From Kocuria turfanensis (lineage in GTDB: Bacteria; Actinomycetota; Actinomycetes; Actinomycetales; Micrococcaceae), in the NCBI RefSeq assembly GCF_001580365.1, contig NZ_CP014481.1, forward strand, positions 1 through 34,055: 34,055 bases of DNA. The letters are read 5' to 3'. The stretch's first letter is position 1; each line of letters starts with the position of its first letter. Both the position numbers and the translations under genes were made by a program. Of the stretch, positions 7,490-15,479 are shown one piece after another. The notes beneath the pieces were generated by a model. That model saw only the letters and a program-made list of their open reading frames with translations. It did not search any database and had not been told where the DNA came from.

Positions 7490-7980
7490 TGACATCCTGC
7501 AGGGGCGGGTCGGGGTCGATGGATCCGCAGCCCGGTCCGTCCCTGGCGCTGCCCAGTTTGCTCCAGTAGTTCGGTTTTCGTGGACAGGCTAGGGAACCCG
7601 GCCTGAGCGCAGTCTTCCCTGGTTCGATTTCTGGCGTAGTTGCAGGCTTGTGGGCGCCCCTCGTCCTGGGTCGGTTCAAGATTCATGTCTAGGGCCGCAC
7701 CGTGCCCTGCGGAGAGTCCTGCGGTCCCCGCGAGGTTCCCGCGTGGTGACCTTTCAGGGCGCAGGTCGTGGCGTCATTCTCGAGCTAGGTCACCCACCCA
7801 GGTCCTCGGTCGTCTCCACCGCGATCCAGGTGGCCCCATCCTCGCTATGAAACCCCTCGTGCGGTGGGCAACCACTTGGTCAGCGACTTTGTCGACCCCG
7901 GGACCTGTCAGACCCAAAACGGTGACCGCTGCAGAGGCCACCTCGCCTCTGCTGTCGACGCCGGACGAATACTGAGCAGA
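7490..7980. other. Intergenic region before the IS21 element
   Basis: No gene can be supported in these 490 bases; several overlapping frames exist on both strands without family resemblance. A hairpin lies at 7931-7952 (GCAGAGGC, six-base loop, GCCTCTGC). The 14-mer GTGACCGCTGCAGA at 7922-7935 recurs inverted at 10072-10085, beyond the other side of the IS21 element. Confidence 0.4.
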
Positions 7981-8017
7981 TGCGACGGTCGAAAAGTGAG
8001 CACTCGACGATTGGAGT

Positions 8018-9226
8018 GTGATCACTGTGGAAGATTGGGCGTTGATCCGTCGGCTGCATGCCGAGGGGGTGCCGAAGTCCCAGATCGCCTCGCGGCTGGG
8101 GATCTCGCGGAACACGGTCGCCAAGGCCGTGGCCGCCTCCCGGCCACCGCGCTACGAGAGGTCCGCCGGGCCCAACGCGTTCACCGATGTCGAGCCGGTC
8201 GTGCGGGCGCTGCTGGCCGAGCACCCGTCCATGCCGGCCACGGTGCTGGCCGAGCGGGTGGGGTGGTCGGGGTCCATCACCTGGTTCCGGGACAATCTCC
8301 GAGCCATCCGCAGCGAGTACGCCCCGCCCGATCCGGCGGACCGGTTGTTCTACCGTCCCGGGGACCAGGTCCAGTGCGATCTGTGGTTCCCGCCGGCACG
8401 GATCCCGCTGGGTGACGCTCAGCAGGGATCACCGCCGGTGCTGGTGATGGTCTGCTCCTCCTCGCGGTTCATCACCGCGGTGATGATTCCCTCGCGCACC
8501 ACCGGTGATCTGCTGGCCGGGATGTGGCACCTGGTGGTCGAGCAGATCCAGGGCGTGCCGCGGCGGTGGGTCTGGGACAACGAGTCCGGCATCGGTCGCG
8601 GGGGCCGCCCGGCCGAGGGGGTGGTCGCGTTCATGGGCACGATGGCGGCAACCCTGGTGCAGCTCAAGCCCTACGACCCGGAGTCCAAGGGCATCGTGGA
8701 GAGGGCCAACGGCTATCTCGAGACCTCGTTCCTGCCCGGGCGCAGTTTCGCTTCCCCGGCCGACTTCAACGCCCAACTGCGCCAGTGGCTGGTGGGTGCC
8801 AACACCCGGCGGGTGCGGGCCATCGCCGCCCGGCCGGCGGAGCTGATCGCCGCTGATCGGGCCGCGATGCTCCCTGTGCCGCCGGTCGCCCCGGCGATCG
8901 GGCACCGCTGGTGGGTGCGGCTGGGTCGGGACTACTACGTGCGGGTCGCCGGCAACGACTACTCCGTGGACCCGACCGTGATCGGGGCCATGGTCGAGGT
9001 CACCGCTGACCTGGATCGGGTGCTCGTGCGTCACCAGGGCCGGGTCGTGGCCGAGCACGCGCGCTGCTGGGCAAGGGCGACCACGGTCACCGACCCGGCG
9101 CACGTGGCTACCGCTGCGGTGCTGCGCCGGGCCTACCAGCAGCGCCCGCACCCGGGCGCCGAGGCGGATCCGCTGGTGCGGGATCTGGCCGACTACGACC
9201 GCGCGTTCGGGATCGAGGTCGCCTGA
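8018..9226 (+). CDS. istA: IS21-family transposase IstA
   Basis: A 402-residue DDE transposase. An N-terminal helix-turn-helix (SQIASRLGISRNTVAKAV, near residues 21-38) is followed by the integrase core, with DDE residues in QCDLWF, VWDNESG and SKGIVERANG. The C-terminal beta domain (YYVRVAGNDYSVDPTVIGAMV) is typical of IstA. The GTG start at 8018 overlaps the weaker inner left-end repeat. The stop overlaps the istB start by one base (TGATG), the usual IS21 coupling that sets the ratio of the two proteins. It appears intact. Confidence 0.95.
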   Translation: MITVEDWALIRRLHAEGVPKSQIASRLGISRNTVAKAVAASRPPRYERSAGPNAFTDVEPVVRALLAEHPSMPATVLAERVGWSGSITWFRDNLRAIRSEYAPPDPADRLFYRPGDQVQCDLWFPPARIPLGDAQQGSPPVLVMVCSSSRFITAVMIPSRTTGDLLAGMWHLVVEQIQGVPRRWVWDNESGIGRGGRPAEGVVAFMGTMAATLVQLKPYDPESKGIVERANGYLETSFLPGRSFASPADFNAQLRQWLVGANTRRVRAIAARPAELIAADRAAMLPVPPVAPAIGHRWWVRLGRDYYVRVAGNDYSVDPTVIGAMVEVTADLDRVLVRHQGRVVAEHARCWARATTVTDPAHVATAAVLRRAYQQRPHPGAEADPLVRDLADYDRAFGIEVA

Positions 9227-10011
9227 TGGCCACCACACCGGCCGAGACGGCCAAGACCCTGGAGTACCTCACCGCCTCGTTGAAGGCCCCACGGATCCGT
9301 GAGGCCGCCGCCCGGATCGCCGACACTGCCCGTGCGGGGCACTGGTCCTACGAGGAGTACCTGGCCGCCGTCCTCGAGCGCGAGGTCGCCGCCCGCAATG
9401 CCTCCGGGGCCCGGCTGCGGATCACTGCCGCAGGCTTCCCCGCGATCAAGACCGCCGAGGACTTCGACTTCACTGCCCAGACGGCGATCACCCACACCGA
9501 CTACGCCGCGATGGCCTCGGGCCGGTACCTGGCCGAGGCCGGCAACATCGTGCTCCTCGGGCCCCCAGGCACCGGCAAGACCCACCTGGCCACGGCCCTG
9601 GGCATCACCGCCTGCCAGCAGGGCCACCGGGTGCTCTACGCCACCGCCGTGGACTGGATCCACCGGCTCAAGGGCGCCCACGACACCGGGCGCCTGGACG
9701 CAGAGCTGCGCAAGCTGGGCCGCTACCGGCTGATCATCATCGACGAGGTCGGCTACCTGCCCTTCGAGCAAGAGGCCGCGAACCTGTTCTTCCAGCTCGT
9801 CTCGACCCGCTACGAGAAGGCCTCGCTGATCCTCACCAGCAACTTGCCCTTCGCCCGCTGGGGCGAGGTCTTCGGCGACGTCACCATCGCCGCGGCCATG
9901 ATCGACCGCATCGTCCACCACGCCGAGGTCCACACCCTCAAAGGCGCCAGCTACCGACTCAAGACCTTGGGCACCGACTCCCTGCCCAGCACCACCCACC
10001 AGACCAACTAG
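9226..10011 (+). CDS. istB: IS21-family helper ATPase IstB
   Basis: A 261-residue AAA+ ATPase of the DnaC/IstB group, which binds target DNA and activates IstA. The N-terminal helical region precedes a Walker A motif (GPPGTGKTHLA, near residue 110) and a Walker B motif (LIIIDEVGYLP). The sensor region LILTSNLPFARWGEVF is also present. Length and motifs match the family, with no visible lesion. The stop is only a few bases before the right-end repeats. Confidence 0.96.
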   Translation: MATTPAETAKTLEYLTASLKAPRIREAAARIADTARAGHWSYEEYLAAVLEREVAARNASGARLRITAAGFPAIKTAEDFDFTAQTAITHTDYAAMASGRYLAEAGNIVLLGPPGTGKTHLATALGITACQQGHRVLYATAVDWIHRLKGAHDTGRLDAELRKLGRYRLIIIDEVGYLPFEQEAANLFFQLVSTRYEKASLILTSNLPFARWGEVFGDVTIAAAMIDRIVHHAEVHTLKGASYRLKTLGTDSLPSTTHQTN

Positions 10012-10142
10012 CGACATCCACTGCTCACTTTTGGGCCGTCGCTACTGCTCACTTTTCGACCGTCGTTGACATCTGCAGCGGTCACTGCTCGAACTTGTCC
10101 CGCACGGGAATCCACCCCACCCGCAGGAGGTCCCCTGGGCTT

Positions 10143-10583
10143 CTAGGCCTGGGAGGCGCGGCGGCGCAGAAGGTAGGCCCCGCCGGCAGCTGCCAGCACA
10201 GCCAGGCCACCACCGACGGCCACCGCACCCGCGTCGGTGGAGTCTTCCACGACCACACCGGTGTCAGCGCCGCCAATGGGCACCTCCTCTACCTGCGGCT
10301 GCGCGTACGGGTCCTCGATGATCGGCCATTCAGGGACTGCGAGGCCGGTGAGGGAGCTTGGGTCCCAAGGCATGGTGTCGCTCTCACAGCCCACGCCATC
10401 ACCATCGCGGTCCAAAGCAGGGCTGTACGCGGACGAGTTGGCGGGGATGTTGTAGGCACCCCGTGCCGCGGCGTCATCGCAGTTCTGGAACGGTAGATCC
10501 GGGAATGCCATAGCCGGTGAGACCGACAGGGCCGAGAAACCCACCGCTGCCACCAGTGCTGCACCTGCTGCGCTTTTCTTCAT
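10143..10583 (-). CDS. Secreted excalibur calcium-binding domain protein with C-terminal membrane anchor
   Basis: A 146-residue surface protein. A signal peptide of about 26 residues ends near SPAMAFP. Next is an excalibur domain, with NCDDAAARGAYNIP followed by the EF-hand-like loop DRDGDGVGCES and paired cysteines. An acidic linker follows. A C-terminal hydrophobic segment (GGGLAVLAAAGGAYLL) followed by RRR suggests anchoring in the membrane. No clear LPxTG sortase signal is seen; GGADTG is the nearest resemblance. The excalibur fold is expected to bind Ca2+ outside the cell. The ATG at 10583 has an AGGAG five bases upstream. The gene stands alone, between the IS21 element and the lsr2 fragment. 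Confidence 0.85.
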   Translation of the reverse strand: MKKSAAGAALVAAVGFSALSVSPAMAFPDLPFQNCDDAAARGAYNIPANSSAYSPALDRDGDGVGCESDTMPWDPSSLTGLAVPEWPIIEDPYAQPQVEEVPIGGADTGVVVEDSTDAGAVAVGGGLAVLAAAGGAYLLRRRASQA

Positions 10584-10917
10584 GACTGCTCCTGGAAGTC
10601 GATGCACCTGCTTACCTCTGCATCGTATGAAAAAACGTGGATCCACTAGGGGATAAGAGCTTTTTCTACGCAGCTGACATCTGCAGCACCGCGGTAGCTC
10701 ACCGATGAGCGCGGCATTTATGACATCCCCCTGCTCGAGCCAGCACCGGCACCCCGGCGCGGGACACGTCGTGGAGCAAAACCTGTCGGCGGCCGTGACC
10801 ACTGAAGGGCACACTGCAACCCGACCAGCCCATCAGAAACAGCACGATCTCTACCACCACGGTGAACGAGCACGGCCCGCGTCCCACGGCCCAGAACATG
10901 GACATCGGGCAGATCGA
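10584..10917. other. Intergenic region upstream of the excalibur gene
   Basis: No gene is supported. The segment must hold the excalibur promoter (minus strand), but no clear -10/-35 pair was found. GTGGATCCAC at 10638-10647 is a palindrome. GCTGACATCTGCAGC at 10673-10687 resembles sequences at 7488-7503 and 10066-10080. Confidence 0.4.
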
Positions 10918-11016
10918 AAAGCGCGCACGGCCTGGGCGCCGGAGATCGGCTACCAGATCTCCGACCGCGGCCGCATCCACCAGTCCGTCAAGGACGCCTA
11001 CACCGCCGCTCAATAG
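10918..11016 (+). pseudogene. Fragment of a second lsr2 (C-terminal DNA-binding domain only)
   Basis: The last 20 codons (SDRGRIHQSVKDAYTAAQ, then TAG) are almost identical in DNA to the end of the intact lsr2; only a few bases of 60 differ. Just upstream the match reads KARTAWAPEIGYQI against KIRAWAKENGYEV, with one extra residue. The dimerisation half is missing. No start codon or SD is evident. It may be a remnant of duplication. If translated from an upstream start, it would be a minimal RGR DNA-binding peptide. Confidence 0.75.
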
Positions 11017-11489
11017 ACCCTCTACTCCCCACCCAGACAGGCCCTCGGGCTTGTCCGGGTGACCCCCGACAGCGGAGCCTCGCGAGTGCTGGCCCCCCTG
11101 GCACATCGCAGCGGAACTTCCCGGAGCGCAGCTCGAGCACGGGAACCAGGTCCCCGTGCGGATCTCCCCGCACGGGGACCAGCCGGTGACGGGCTGACGA
11201 TCCGTTCTCCGCCACGGTGCCGCTGGGACGCCCCGCGTCCAGTCTGGACAGCGCTGATCGTCCCTTTGGCGCCCAGGAACAGGCCTCGCTGGGGGTTGGC
11301 CCTGGCTTCTTGCGGCAGGTACGCGGGCACCCGCGTCGTTCGAAGACCCACCGGACCACCCGCCCCATCCCGCCGCCTGTCCCCAGAAGAAGAGAACCCG
11401 GCCCACCACCAGTGGTGAGCCGGGCTCCTTCCTCGCCGACCATGGGAAAGCCGCCCGCAGCCGCACCCCTCCCCTATCGGGGGCCGGTT
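11017..11489. other. Intergenic region with strong hairpins
   Basis: No gene is supported in these 470 bases. A perfect 13-bp hairpin lies at 11149-11180 (GGTCCCCGTGCGG, loop ATCTCC, CCGCACGGGGACC). A probable terminator for the leftward partition module is listed separately. Confidence 0.45.
11397..11424 (-). terminator. Probable terminator of the leftward partition module
   Basis: CCCGGC (11397-11402) pairs with GCCGGG (11419-11424), and CACCAC (11404-11409) with GTGGTG (11412-11417), with one mismatched pair between. On the minus strand the stem is followed by a pyrimidine-rich tail (TTCTCTTCTTCT). It lies about 65 bp beyond the stop of the leftward ribbon-helix-helix gene. Confidence 0.55.
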
Positions 11490-11840
11490 CTATCGGTTGA
11501 GCTGTTGGGCGTAGACGCGCACCGCGTTCTCGATCACCGCACGGGCGGTGCCGTCGTGCTCGGTGAGCTCCTCGATCAGATCGGAGACGTCCTGGGCCAC
11601 CCGCACCCCGAGCTGGATCGTGGGTTCCCGGCGCGGCCGGCCCCGGCCGCGCTTGGGTGCGGCCACCGGGGGCTCCGCCGCCGGGGTTGCTTGCACCGGC
11701 GGGGACGACACCACCGGTGTCGCGGGCTGGGGTGAGGTAGCGCGTGGGGGTGTGTAGTCGACCGGGTCGATGTGCTCATCCGGTGCCGGGCGGGGCCGGC
11801 GGCGCTGGAGTGAGGCGGGGCGCTCGGGCTTGTCGGTCAT
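11490..11840 (-). CDS. Ribbon-helix-helix partition protein (ParB-like partner), left module
   Basis: A 116-residue basic protein. The N-terminal two-thirds is Pro/Ala-rich and probably disordered. The C-terminus from about residue 70 (RREPTIQLGVRVAQDVSDL onwards, then a helix ending VYAQQLNR) fits a ribbon-helix-helix or CopG/MetJ-type fold. Small proteins of this kind are the centromere-binding partners of type Ib ParA proteins. Its ATG overlaps the TGA of the truncated parA (ATGA), a typical par operon arrangement. Since its ParA partner lacks the ATP-binding loop, it can no longer work as a full module. It might still bind DNA or act with the intact ParA. A start further upstream would lie inside parA. 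Confidence 0.75.
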   Translation of the reverse strand: MTDKPERPASLQRRRPRPAPDEHIDPVDYTPPRATSPQPATPVVSSPPVQATPAAEPPVAAPKRGRGRPRREPTIQLGVRVAQDVSDLIEELTEHDGTARAVIENAVRVYAQQLNR

Positions 11841-12379
11841 CGCAGCACCTTCTTCGCGATCGCCGTGTAGGCATCCAGCACACGGGAGCCCTTGCGGTAC
11901 TGGCCGTACCACTCCCCCGAAATCCGCACCTCCTGGACAATCGCCCGATCCGGGATCAACGGCTCCAAGAACAACCCCGTAGCCCGCAGCTCCTCGAGGC
12001 TGGCCACCGCCGCCCGGCTCATGATCGTCTCCTTCACCCCACCGACGACGATGCCGGCCTCGGTCAGGGTGTCCGGGGCGCCCAGCTGCTGGCGGTGCCG
12101 GCGGAACTGGGCGACCGTGCGCCTCGCCCCGTCCACCCCGTCGATGCCGTCGCTGGTGGCGGTGGCGGCGTAGACCACGGTGTCCGCCGCGTTCAACGCC
12201 GACAGGGTCAGCGGTCCGCCCTGCCGGTTCGGGCAATCGATGACCACCACATCCGCCTGAAGACCGATCAGGGAGATCTTCAGCCGCAACTCCGCATGAT
12301 CAGCTCGAGCCGCTTCCCGGTTGGAGACGTTGCGGGCCGAGGGAATGACCCGGAGGTTGGGATGCCACCCACTGGGCAC
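11837..12379 (-). pseudogene. ParA-type ATPase lacking its N-terminus (no Walker A)
   Basis: A 180-codon frame with clear ParA features in the central and C-terminal parts: ADVVVIDCPNRQGGPLT (Walker B region) and NAADTVVYAATATSDGIDG. The first residues (HPNLRVIPSARNVSN) are already mid-protein, and the KGGxGKS/T nucleotide-binding loop is absent. The upstream bases 12380-12434 do not encode the missing part in any frame. The frame opens at a GTG (12379) with no SD. This looks like a 5' deletion that brought the repeat cluster and the other par module next to it. Without Walker A it should not hydrolyse ATP. Confidence 0.8.
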
Positions 12380-12434
12380 CGCGAGACTCTAGGCAGCCGA
12401 AGAGCGAATAGGCCAGCCATGTGTGGCCTCATTT

Positions 12435-12510
12435 TGGTACCACACAAGTACCACACCATAGTAGACCGGCGTAGTACCACACTGGTACTGATGCGACACC
12501 AAAGTGGTGT
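12435..12510. repeat. Repeat cluster A between the two par modules (probable centromere/operator)
   Basis: The cluster contains TGGTACCACACAAGTACCAC (from 12435), GTACCACACTGGTAC (12474-12488) and the palindrome ACACCAAAGTGGTGT (12496-12510). The same theme recurs at three places downstream of the intact module. The palindrome lies between the likely -35 and -10 (TACTGT, 12511-12516) of parA, so binding there would repress parA. A role as parS centromere is inferred. Confidence 0.75.
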
Positions 12511-12522
12511 TACTGTAGTGCC

Positions 12523-13158
12523 ATGATCATTGTCTTTGGGCATCAGAAGGGCGGAACGGGCAAGTCGACTCTCACCGTCAACATGGCCGTTGAGTTGCAG
12601 CGGCAGGGGAAGGACGTGCTGCTGGTCGACGCTGACCCGACGATTCGCACGACCTCAAACTTCACTACTGACCGAGAGGAAGCCGGGCTCCCCTCGTTGC
12701 AATCCGTGCAGAAGTCGGGATCACTGCATAAATTTTTGGAGGAGTTCCGACCCAAGTTCGATCACATCCTGGTCGACGTCCCGGGCAAGGACTCCAAGGA
12801 GATGCGTACAGCACTGACTGCAGCGGACATGCTGATCAGCCCGACGCGCGCCACCCAAGCCGACCTTGATGCCGTGGCCGGCCTCCTGGAGACGATAGAA
12901 GGGGCCCAAGACTTCAACGAGGACCTCAAGTCAATGCTGGTCCTCAACTTTGTCTCTTCCAACGTGTTCACCAAGGAACGAGAGGAAGCGCAGTCGTACC
13001 TCGAGGACTTCCCTCGAGTGCGACTTGCTCAGACCGTGTTGCATCAGCGCAAGGCTTTCGCCGACTGCCTGGCCGACGGCAAGGGAGTCGTGGAGATGCG
13101 CGACGCCAAGGCCAAGGCCGAGATTCAACTGCTGACCCAGGAGGTCTTCTCATGGTGA
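12523..13158 (+). CDS. parA: ParA-family partition ATPase, intact
   Basis: A 211-residue short ParA (type Ib, no N-terminal DNA-binding domain). The deviant Walker A HQKGGTGKST is at residues 8-17, with VLLVDADP near residue 35 and HILVDVPGKD near residue 83. The protein binds ATP and nonspecific DNA and moves plasmid copies apart together with a centromere-binding partner. No SD precedes the ATG. The likely -10 ends only six bases before it, so the transcript may be leaderless or nearly so. The gene overlaps the next one by seven bases. It is only distantly similar to the truncated ParA on its left. Confidence 0.92.
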   Translation: MIIVFGHQKGGTGKSTLTVNMAVELQRQGKDVLLVDADPTIRTTSNFTTDREEAGLPSLQSVQKSGSLHKFLEEFRPKFDHILVDVPGKDSKEMRTALTAADMLISPTRATQADLDAVAGLLETIEGAQDFNEDLKSMLVLNFVSSNVFTKEREEAQSYLEDFPRVRLAQTVLHQRKAFADCLADGKGVVEMRDAKAKAEIQLLTQEVFSW

Positions 13159-13451
13159 GGAAACGTGGACCGATTGCCTCCAATCGAGAGGAAGAGATCG
13201 AGCGGTTTGCAGCGGCAGCCGAACGCTCGGGTTCAGACACCCCCGATCAGGGACCACCCCTGAAACCATGGAAGCGGCGGGCGCGGAACGGAGCCAAGGT
13301 GAAGGGGTACAACTTCCGGTTCAACAACACCCAGCATGCCTTGCTCAATTACGCCGCCGAAGCTGAGGACACTTCCCAGCAGAAGTTGATCGAAGAGCTC
13401 GTATGGCCCGTGCTTGAGGAGCGCTACGGCCAGAACGTGCCGCTCAAGTAG
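13152..13451 (+). CDS. Small centromere-binding protein (ParB-like, ribbon-helix-helix type)
   Basis: A 99-residue basic protein. The N-terminus is polar and probably flexible. The C-terminus (about 53-95) has VKGYNFRFNNTQHALLNYAA followed by a helix, EDTSQQKLIEELVWPVLEERY, compatible with a strand-helix-helix DNA-binding fold. Position after parA, small size and overlap argue for the partition partner that binds the GGTACCACA-type repeats on both sides of the operon. No named family is certain. Its 3' end is copied in degenerate form about 190 bp downstream. Confidence 0.75.
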   Translation: MVRKRGPIASNREEEIERFAAAAERSGSDTPDQGPPLKPWKRRARNGAKVKGYNFRFNNTQHALLNYAAEAEDTSQQKLIEELVWPVLEERYGQNVPLK

Positions 13452-13459
13452 TCCTCCTC

Positions 13460-13499
13460 ACACCACATCGGTGTGGTATTGGTACCACATAAGTACCAA
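13460..13499. repeat. Repeat cluster B downstream of the intact par genes
   Basis: It contains ACCACATCGGTGTGGT (hairpin) followed by TTGGTACCACATAAGTACCA, the same theme as cluster A. Confidence 0.75.
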
Positions 13500-13502
13500 C
13501 AT

Positions 13503-13538
13503 GGTGCCGTGTCGACAGTGGTCGGCACGGCACCTTTA
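13503..13538 (+). terminator. Terminator of the par operon
   Basis: GGTGCCGTG (13503-13511) pairs with CACGGCACC (13526-13534), followed by TTTATG. Confidence 0.6.
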
Positions 13539-13567
13539 TGCCCAGATACTGCCGTGGATACTTCCCG

Positions 13568-13702
13568 GCGAAAATTTGATCAAAAAGCTCGTCAGGTCCG
13601 TGCCTGAGGAGGGCTATGGCCACAGAGAACTTCTCAAACCCGGTTCAACACCACACTGGTGTGGTGCTGGTACTACACCAGTACAATTATGGTGCCGCGC
13701 TG
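13568..13702 (+). pseudogene. Degenerate copy of the end of the ParB-like gene plus repeat cluster C
   Basis: The frame reads ENLIKKLVRSVPEEGYGHRELLK, which aligns with QQKLIEELVWPVLEERYGQNVPLK at the end of the intact gene. The similarity continues through the intergenic repeats: the near-palindrome CACCACACTGGTGTGGTG, then GGTACTACACCAGTAC, then ATGGTGCCGCG. These correspond to cluster B and the start of the terminator about 190 bp earlier. The stop codon is lost in this copy. The unit is therefore an old tandem duplication of the 3' end together with its sites. Confidence 0.7.
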
Positions 13703-13867
13703 GTTGCTGTTGGTGCGGCTCCTACATGCCTAGATATCGCCGTAGGGCCGGACCAAACGCACGAACCATCGTCCCCAATCAGGTGAAGCCCCCGAAGTGG
13801 CGGTCCTTGTAGATATGCGACGGGAGATCATCCGTCCTGGTAGAGCAAAGGAACCGGCATTCACGAT

Positions 13868-13916
13868 TGGTACCACACTGGCACCAACTTTGTGTGGTAC
13901 CAGTGTGGTACCGACA
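13868..13916. repeat. Repeat cluster D
   Basis: It contains TTGGTACCACACTGGCACCA, then TGTGTGGTACCAGTGTGGTACC, the same theme in both orientations. The stretch between clusters C and D and on to 14029 holds no supported gene. Confidence 0.75.
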
Positions 13917-14029
13917 AGGTACAAGTTGCATGTCAGGAGCGCCCAGGACATTTCAGGAAGTCTCCAACGCCAAAGAGCATGTGGTGGATGCCGCGCCTCG
14001 ACGCAGTGCCGGAGGTGGTGAGCGACCGA

Positions 14030-15292
14030 TTAGCTGACGGTGCGTAGCTCTGCCCAGTCTGTGGTGTAGCGCGGGGAGAGGTCGGTTTGGTGGTTGGTCC
14101 AGGGGGTGGGGGAGTGGGCGCCGAGCCTGCCCAGGGCGAGGGTTCCGGTGCCGAAGCGGCGGTTCACCGCGTCGATGAGCTCCCCGATGGGGGCGGGCTG
14201 CTCGAGCACTCCGGGCAGGACCGGCACGGCTCCGTCGGGGACGAGGTCCGTGCAGAGGATGCCGGCGCGCATGTAGGACATGCCATGCATCAGCTCGGGC
14301 ACCAAGGCCGCCCGGGCGGCCGCCACGAGGGGCCCGGGCTCGTTGGTGGGCACGGCCAAGCGCACGTGAGCCGAGGCGTGGTGGGTGGGCCCGGGTCGGT
14401 GGGGGGAGGTGGTGGCGAAGACGGTGAGGCGCCCGGTGACTTCGCTTTCCTTCCGGAGCCGGCGGGAGACCCGTTGGGCGAACTCGGCCACCGCGGCCCC
14501 GACGATCTCCGGATCCCAGATCGGGTCCGGGAACGATCGGGAGACCAGGATCTGCTGCTTGGTGGCGATCTCGTCCTCGACGGGGATGGCGGGGAACCCG
14601 TTGAGCTCCAGGACGGTGCGCATCTGCACCACGGAGAACTTGTCCCGGACGGCCACCGGGTCGGCATCACGCAGCTGGACGATGGTCTGGATCCCCATCG
14701 CCTCCAGGCGCTTGGCCAGCCGCCCGGCGATCCCCCAGACCTCGGTCACCGGCAGAGCCGCCATGAGCCGGTCCCAGTACCCCTCGGGGGCCTGGTCCCA
14801 GTGGACCACCCCGTGCGTGGCGGGTAGCTTCTTCGCGGCCTCGGTGGCGATCTTGGCCCGCGTCTTCGAGCTGGCGATCCCGATGCTCACCGGCAGCCCG
14901 ACGTTGCGGGCTACGGTGGCTTTGAGCCGGCGCGCCCACCGCACCTGTTCCTCGGGTGTCCCCTCGGGTGGGAGCAGGAAGCACTCGTCGATGGAGTACA
15001 CCTCCTGGCCGCGGGCGTGGCGGGCCAGCAGCAGCATCACCCGCTCCGACAGGTCCGCATACAGCTGGTAGTTGGAGGAGCGTTTGATCAGTCCCCACCG
15101 GTTGGCGTCGGCGCGCAGCTGGAACCAGGGGTCACCCATCTTGATCCCGAGGGCTTTGGCTTCGGGGGAGCGGGCGACCACGCAACCGTCGTTGTTGGAG
15201 AGCACCACCAGCGGTTTGCCCGCCAGGGAGGGCTCGAAGAGGGCCTCGCAGGAGGCGTAGAAGTTGTTCACGTCCACCAGGGCGATCACCAC
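14030..15292 (-). CDS. umuC: Y-family DNA polymerase, UmuC (DNA polymerase V catalytic subunit)
   Basis: About 420 residues. The N-terminus [20 protein letters not shown] carries the first catalytic aspartate and the steric-gate region. YSIDECFL holds the SxDE catalytic pair, and the palm segment [20 protein letters not shown] follows. Helix-hairpin-helix, little finger ([10 protein letters not shown]) and C-terminal DUF4113-like regions complete the normal UmuC length. The enzyme performs error-prone lesion bypass during the SOS response when joined to processed UmuD. A GTG at 15292 (or 15289) is preferred because the family starts about three residues before the LVDxNNFYAS motif. No SOS box was found in its leader. 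Its usual partner umuD lies 16 kb away at 31254-31679. Confidence 0.93.
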   Translation of the reverse strand: MVIALVDVNNFYASCEALFEPSLAGKPLVVLSNNDGCVVARSPEAKALGIKMGDPWFQLRADANRWGLIKRSSNYQLYADLSERVMLLLARHARGQEVYSIDECFLLPPEGTPEEQVRWARRLKATVARNVGLPVSIGIASSKTRAKIATEAAKKLPATHGVVHWDQAPEGYWDRLMAALPVTEVWGIAGRLAKRLEAMGIQTIVQLRDADPVAVRDKFSVVQMRTVLELNGFPAIPVEDEIATKQQILVSRSFPDPIWDPEIVGAAVAEFAQRVSRRLRKESEVTGRLTVFATTSPHRPGPTHHASAHVRLAVPTNEPGPLVAAARAALVPELMHGMSYMRAGILCTDLVPDGAVPVLPGVLEQPAPIGELIDAVNRRFGTGTLALGRLGAHSPTPWTNHQTDLSPRYTTDWAELRTVS

Positions 15293-15479
15293 ACACCACC
15301 CACCCTGGCTAGTGTGTTGGTATGTTGCGATGTTCGTTCTTGCGGTATTCCCTGCCTTTGGAGACGAAGTCACTGCTCATGAGGACTGGTATACCGGCGG
15401 GGGGCGACATCATTACTGGGCTCTTCACGGTGAAACCCATGCGGCAGGTCCTCCGGGGGTAACCGGTGGCCTAAACGGG

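Larger units (their letters stand above)
7981..10071 (+). mobile_element. Complete IS21-family insertion sequence
   Basis: The element holds istA and istB between multiple terminal repeats, the hallmark of IS21. A 20-bp sequence (CGACGGTCGAAAAGTGAGCA) is at 7983-8002. Its exact inverse is at 10046-10065. A second right-end copy with a few changes is at 10022-10041, and a weaker second left-end copy (14 of 20 matches) at 8005-8024. These are probably the transposase-binding sites. The exact outer ends are uncertain by several bases and no target duplication could be fixed. Confidence 0.88.

Noticed and set aside
10143..10200. LPxTG sortase signal at the end of the excalibur protein
   Set aside because: GGADTG is the closest resemblance and lacks Leu-Pro. 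A hydrophobic segment and arginines alone do not establish sorting, so it is described as a membrane anchor.
11149..11180. Attenuator or riboswitch at the 13-bp hairpin
   Set aside because: No gene follows within range on either strand that it could control, and no conserved aptamer motif was recognised. It is recorded only as a hairpin in the intergenic entry.
12435..13916. CRISPR array or replication iterons in the repeat clusters
   Set aside because: The repeats are short, imperfect, palindromic and irregularly spaced without uniform spacers, so not CRISPR. Iterons remain possible, but no replication initiator is encoded here, so a centromere/operator role is preferred.
15293..15400. SOS box in the umuC leader
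   Set aside because: GAACGAACATCGCAAC on the minus strand contains GAAC twice in direct orientation but no GTTC at the required spacing, so it does not match the LexA consensus.
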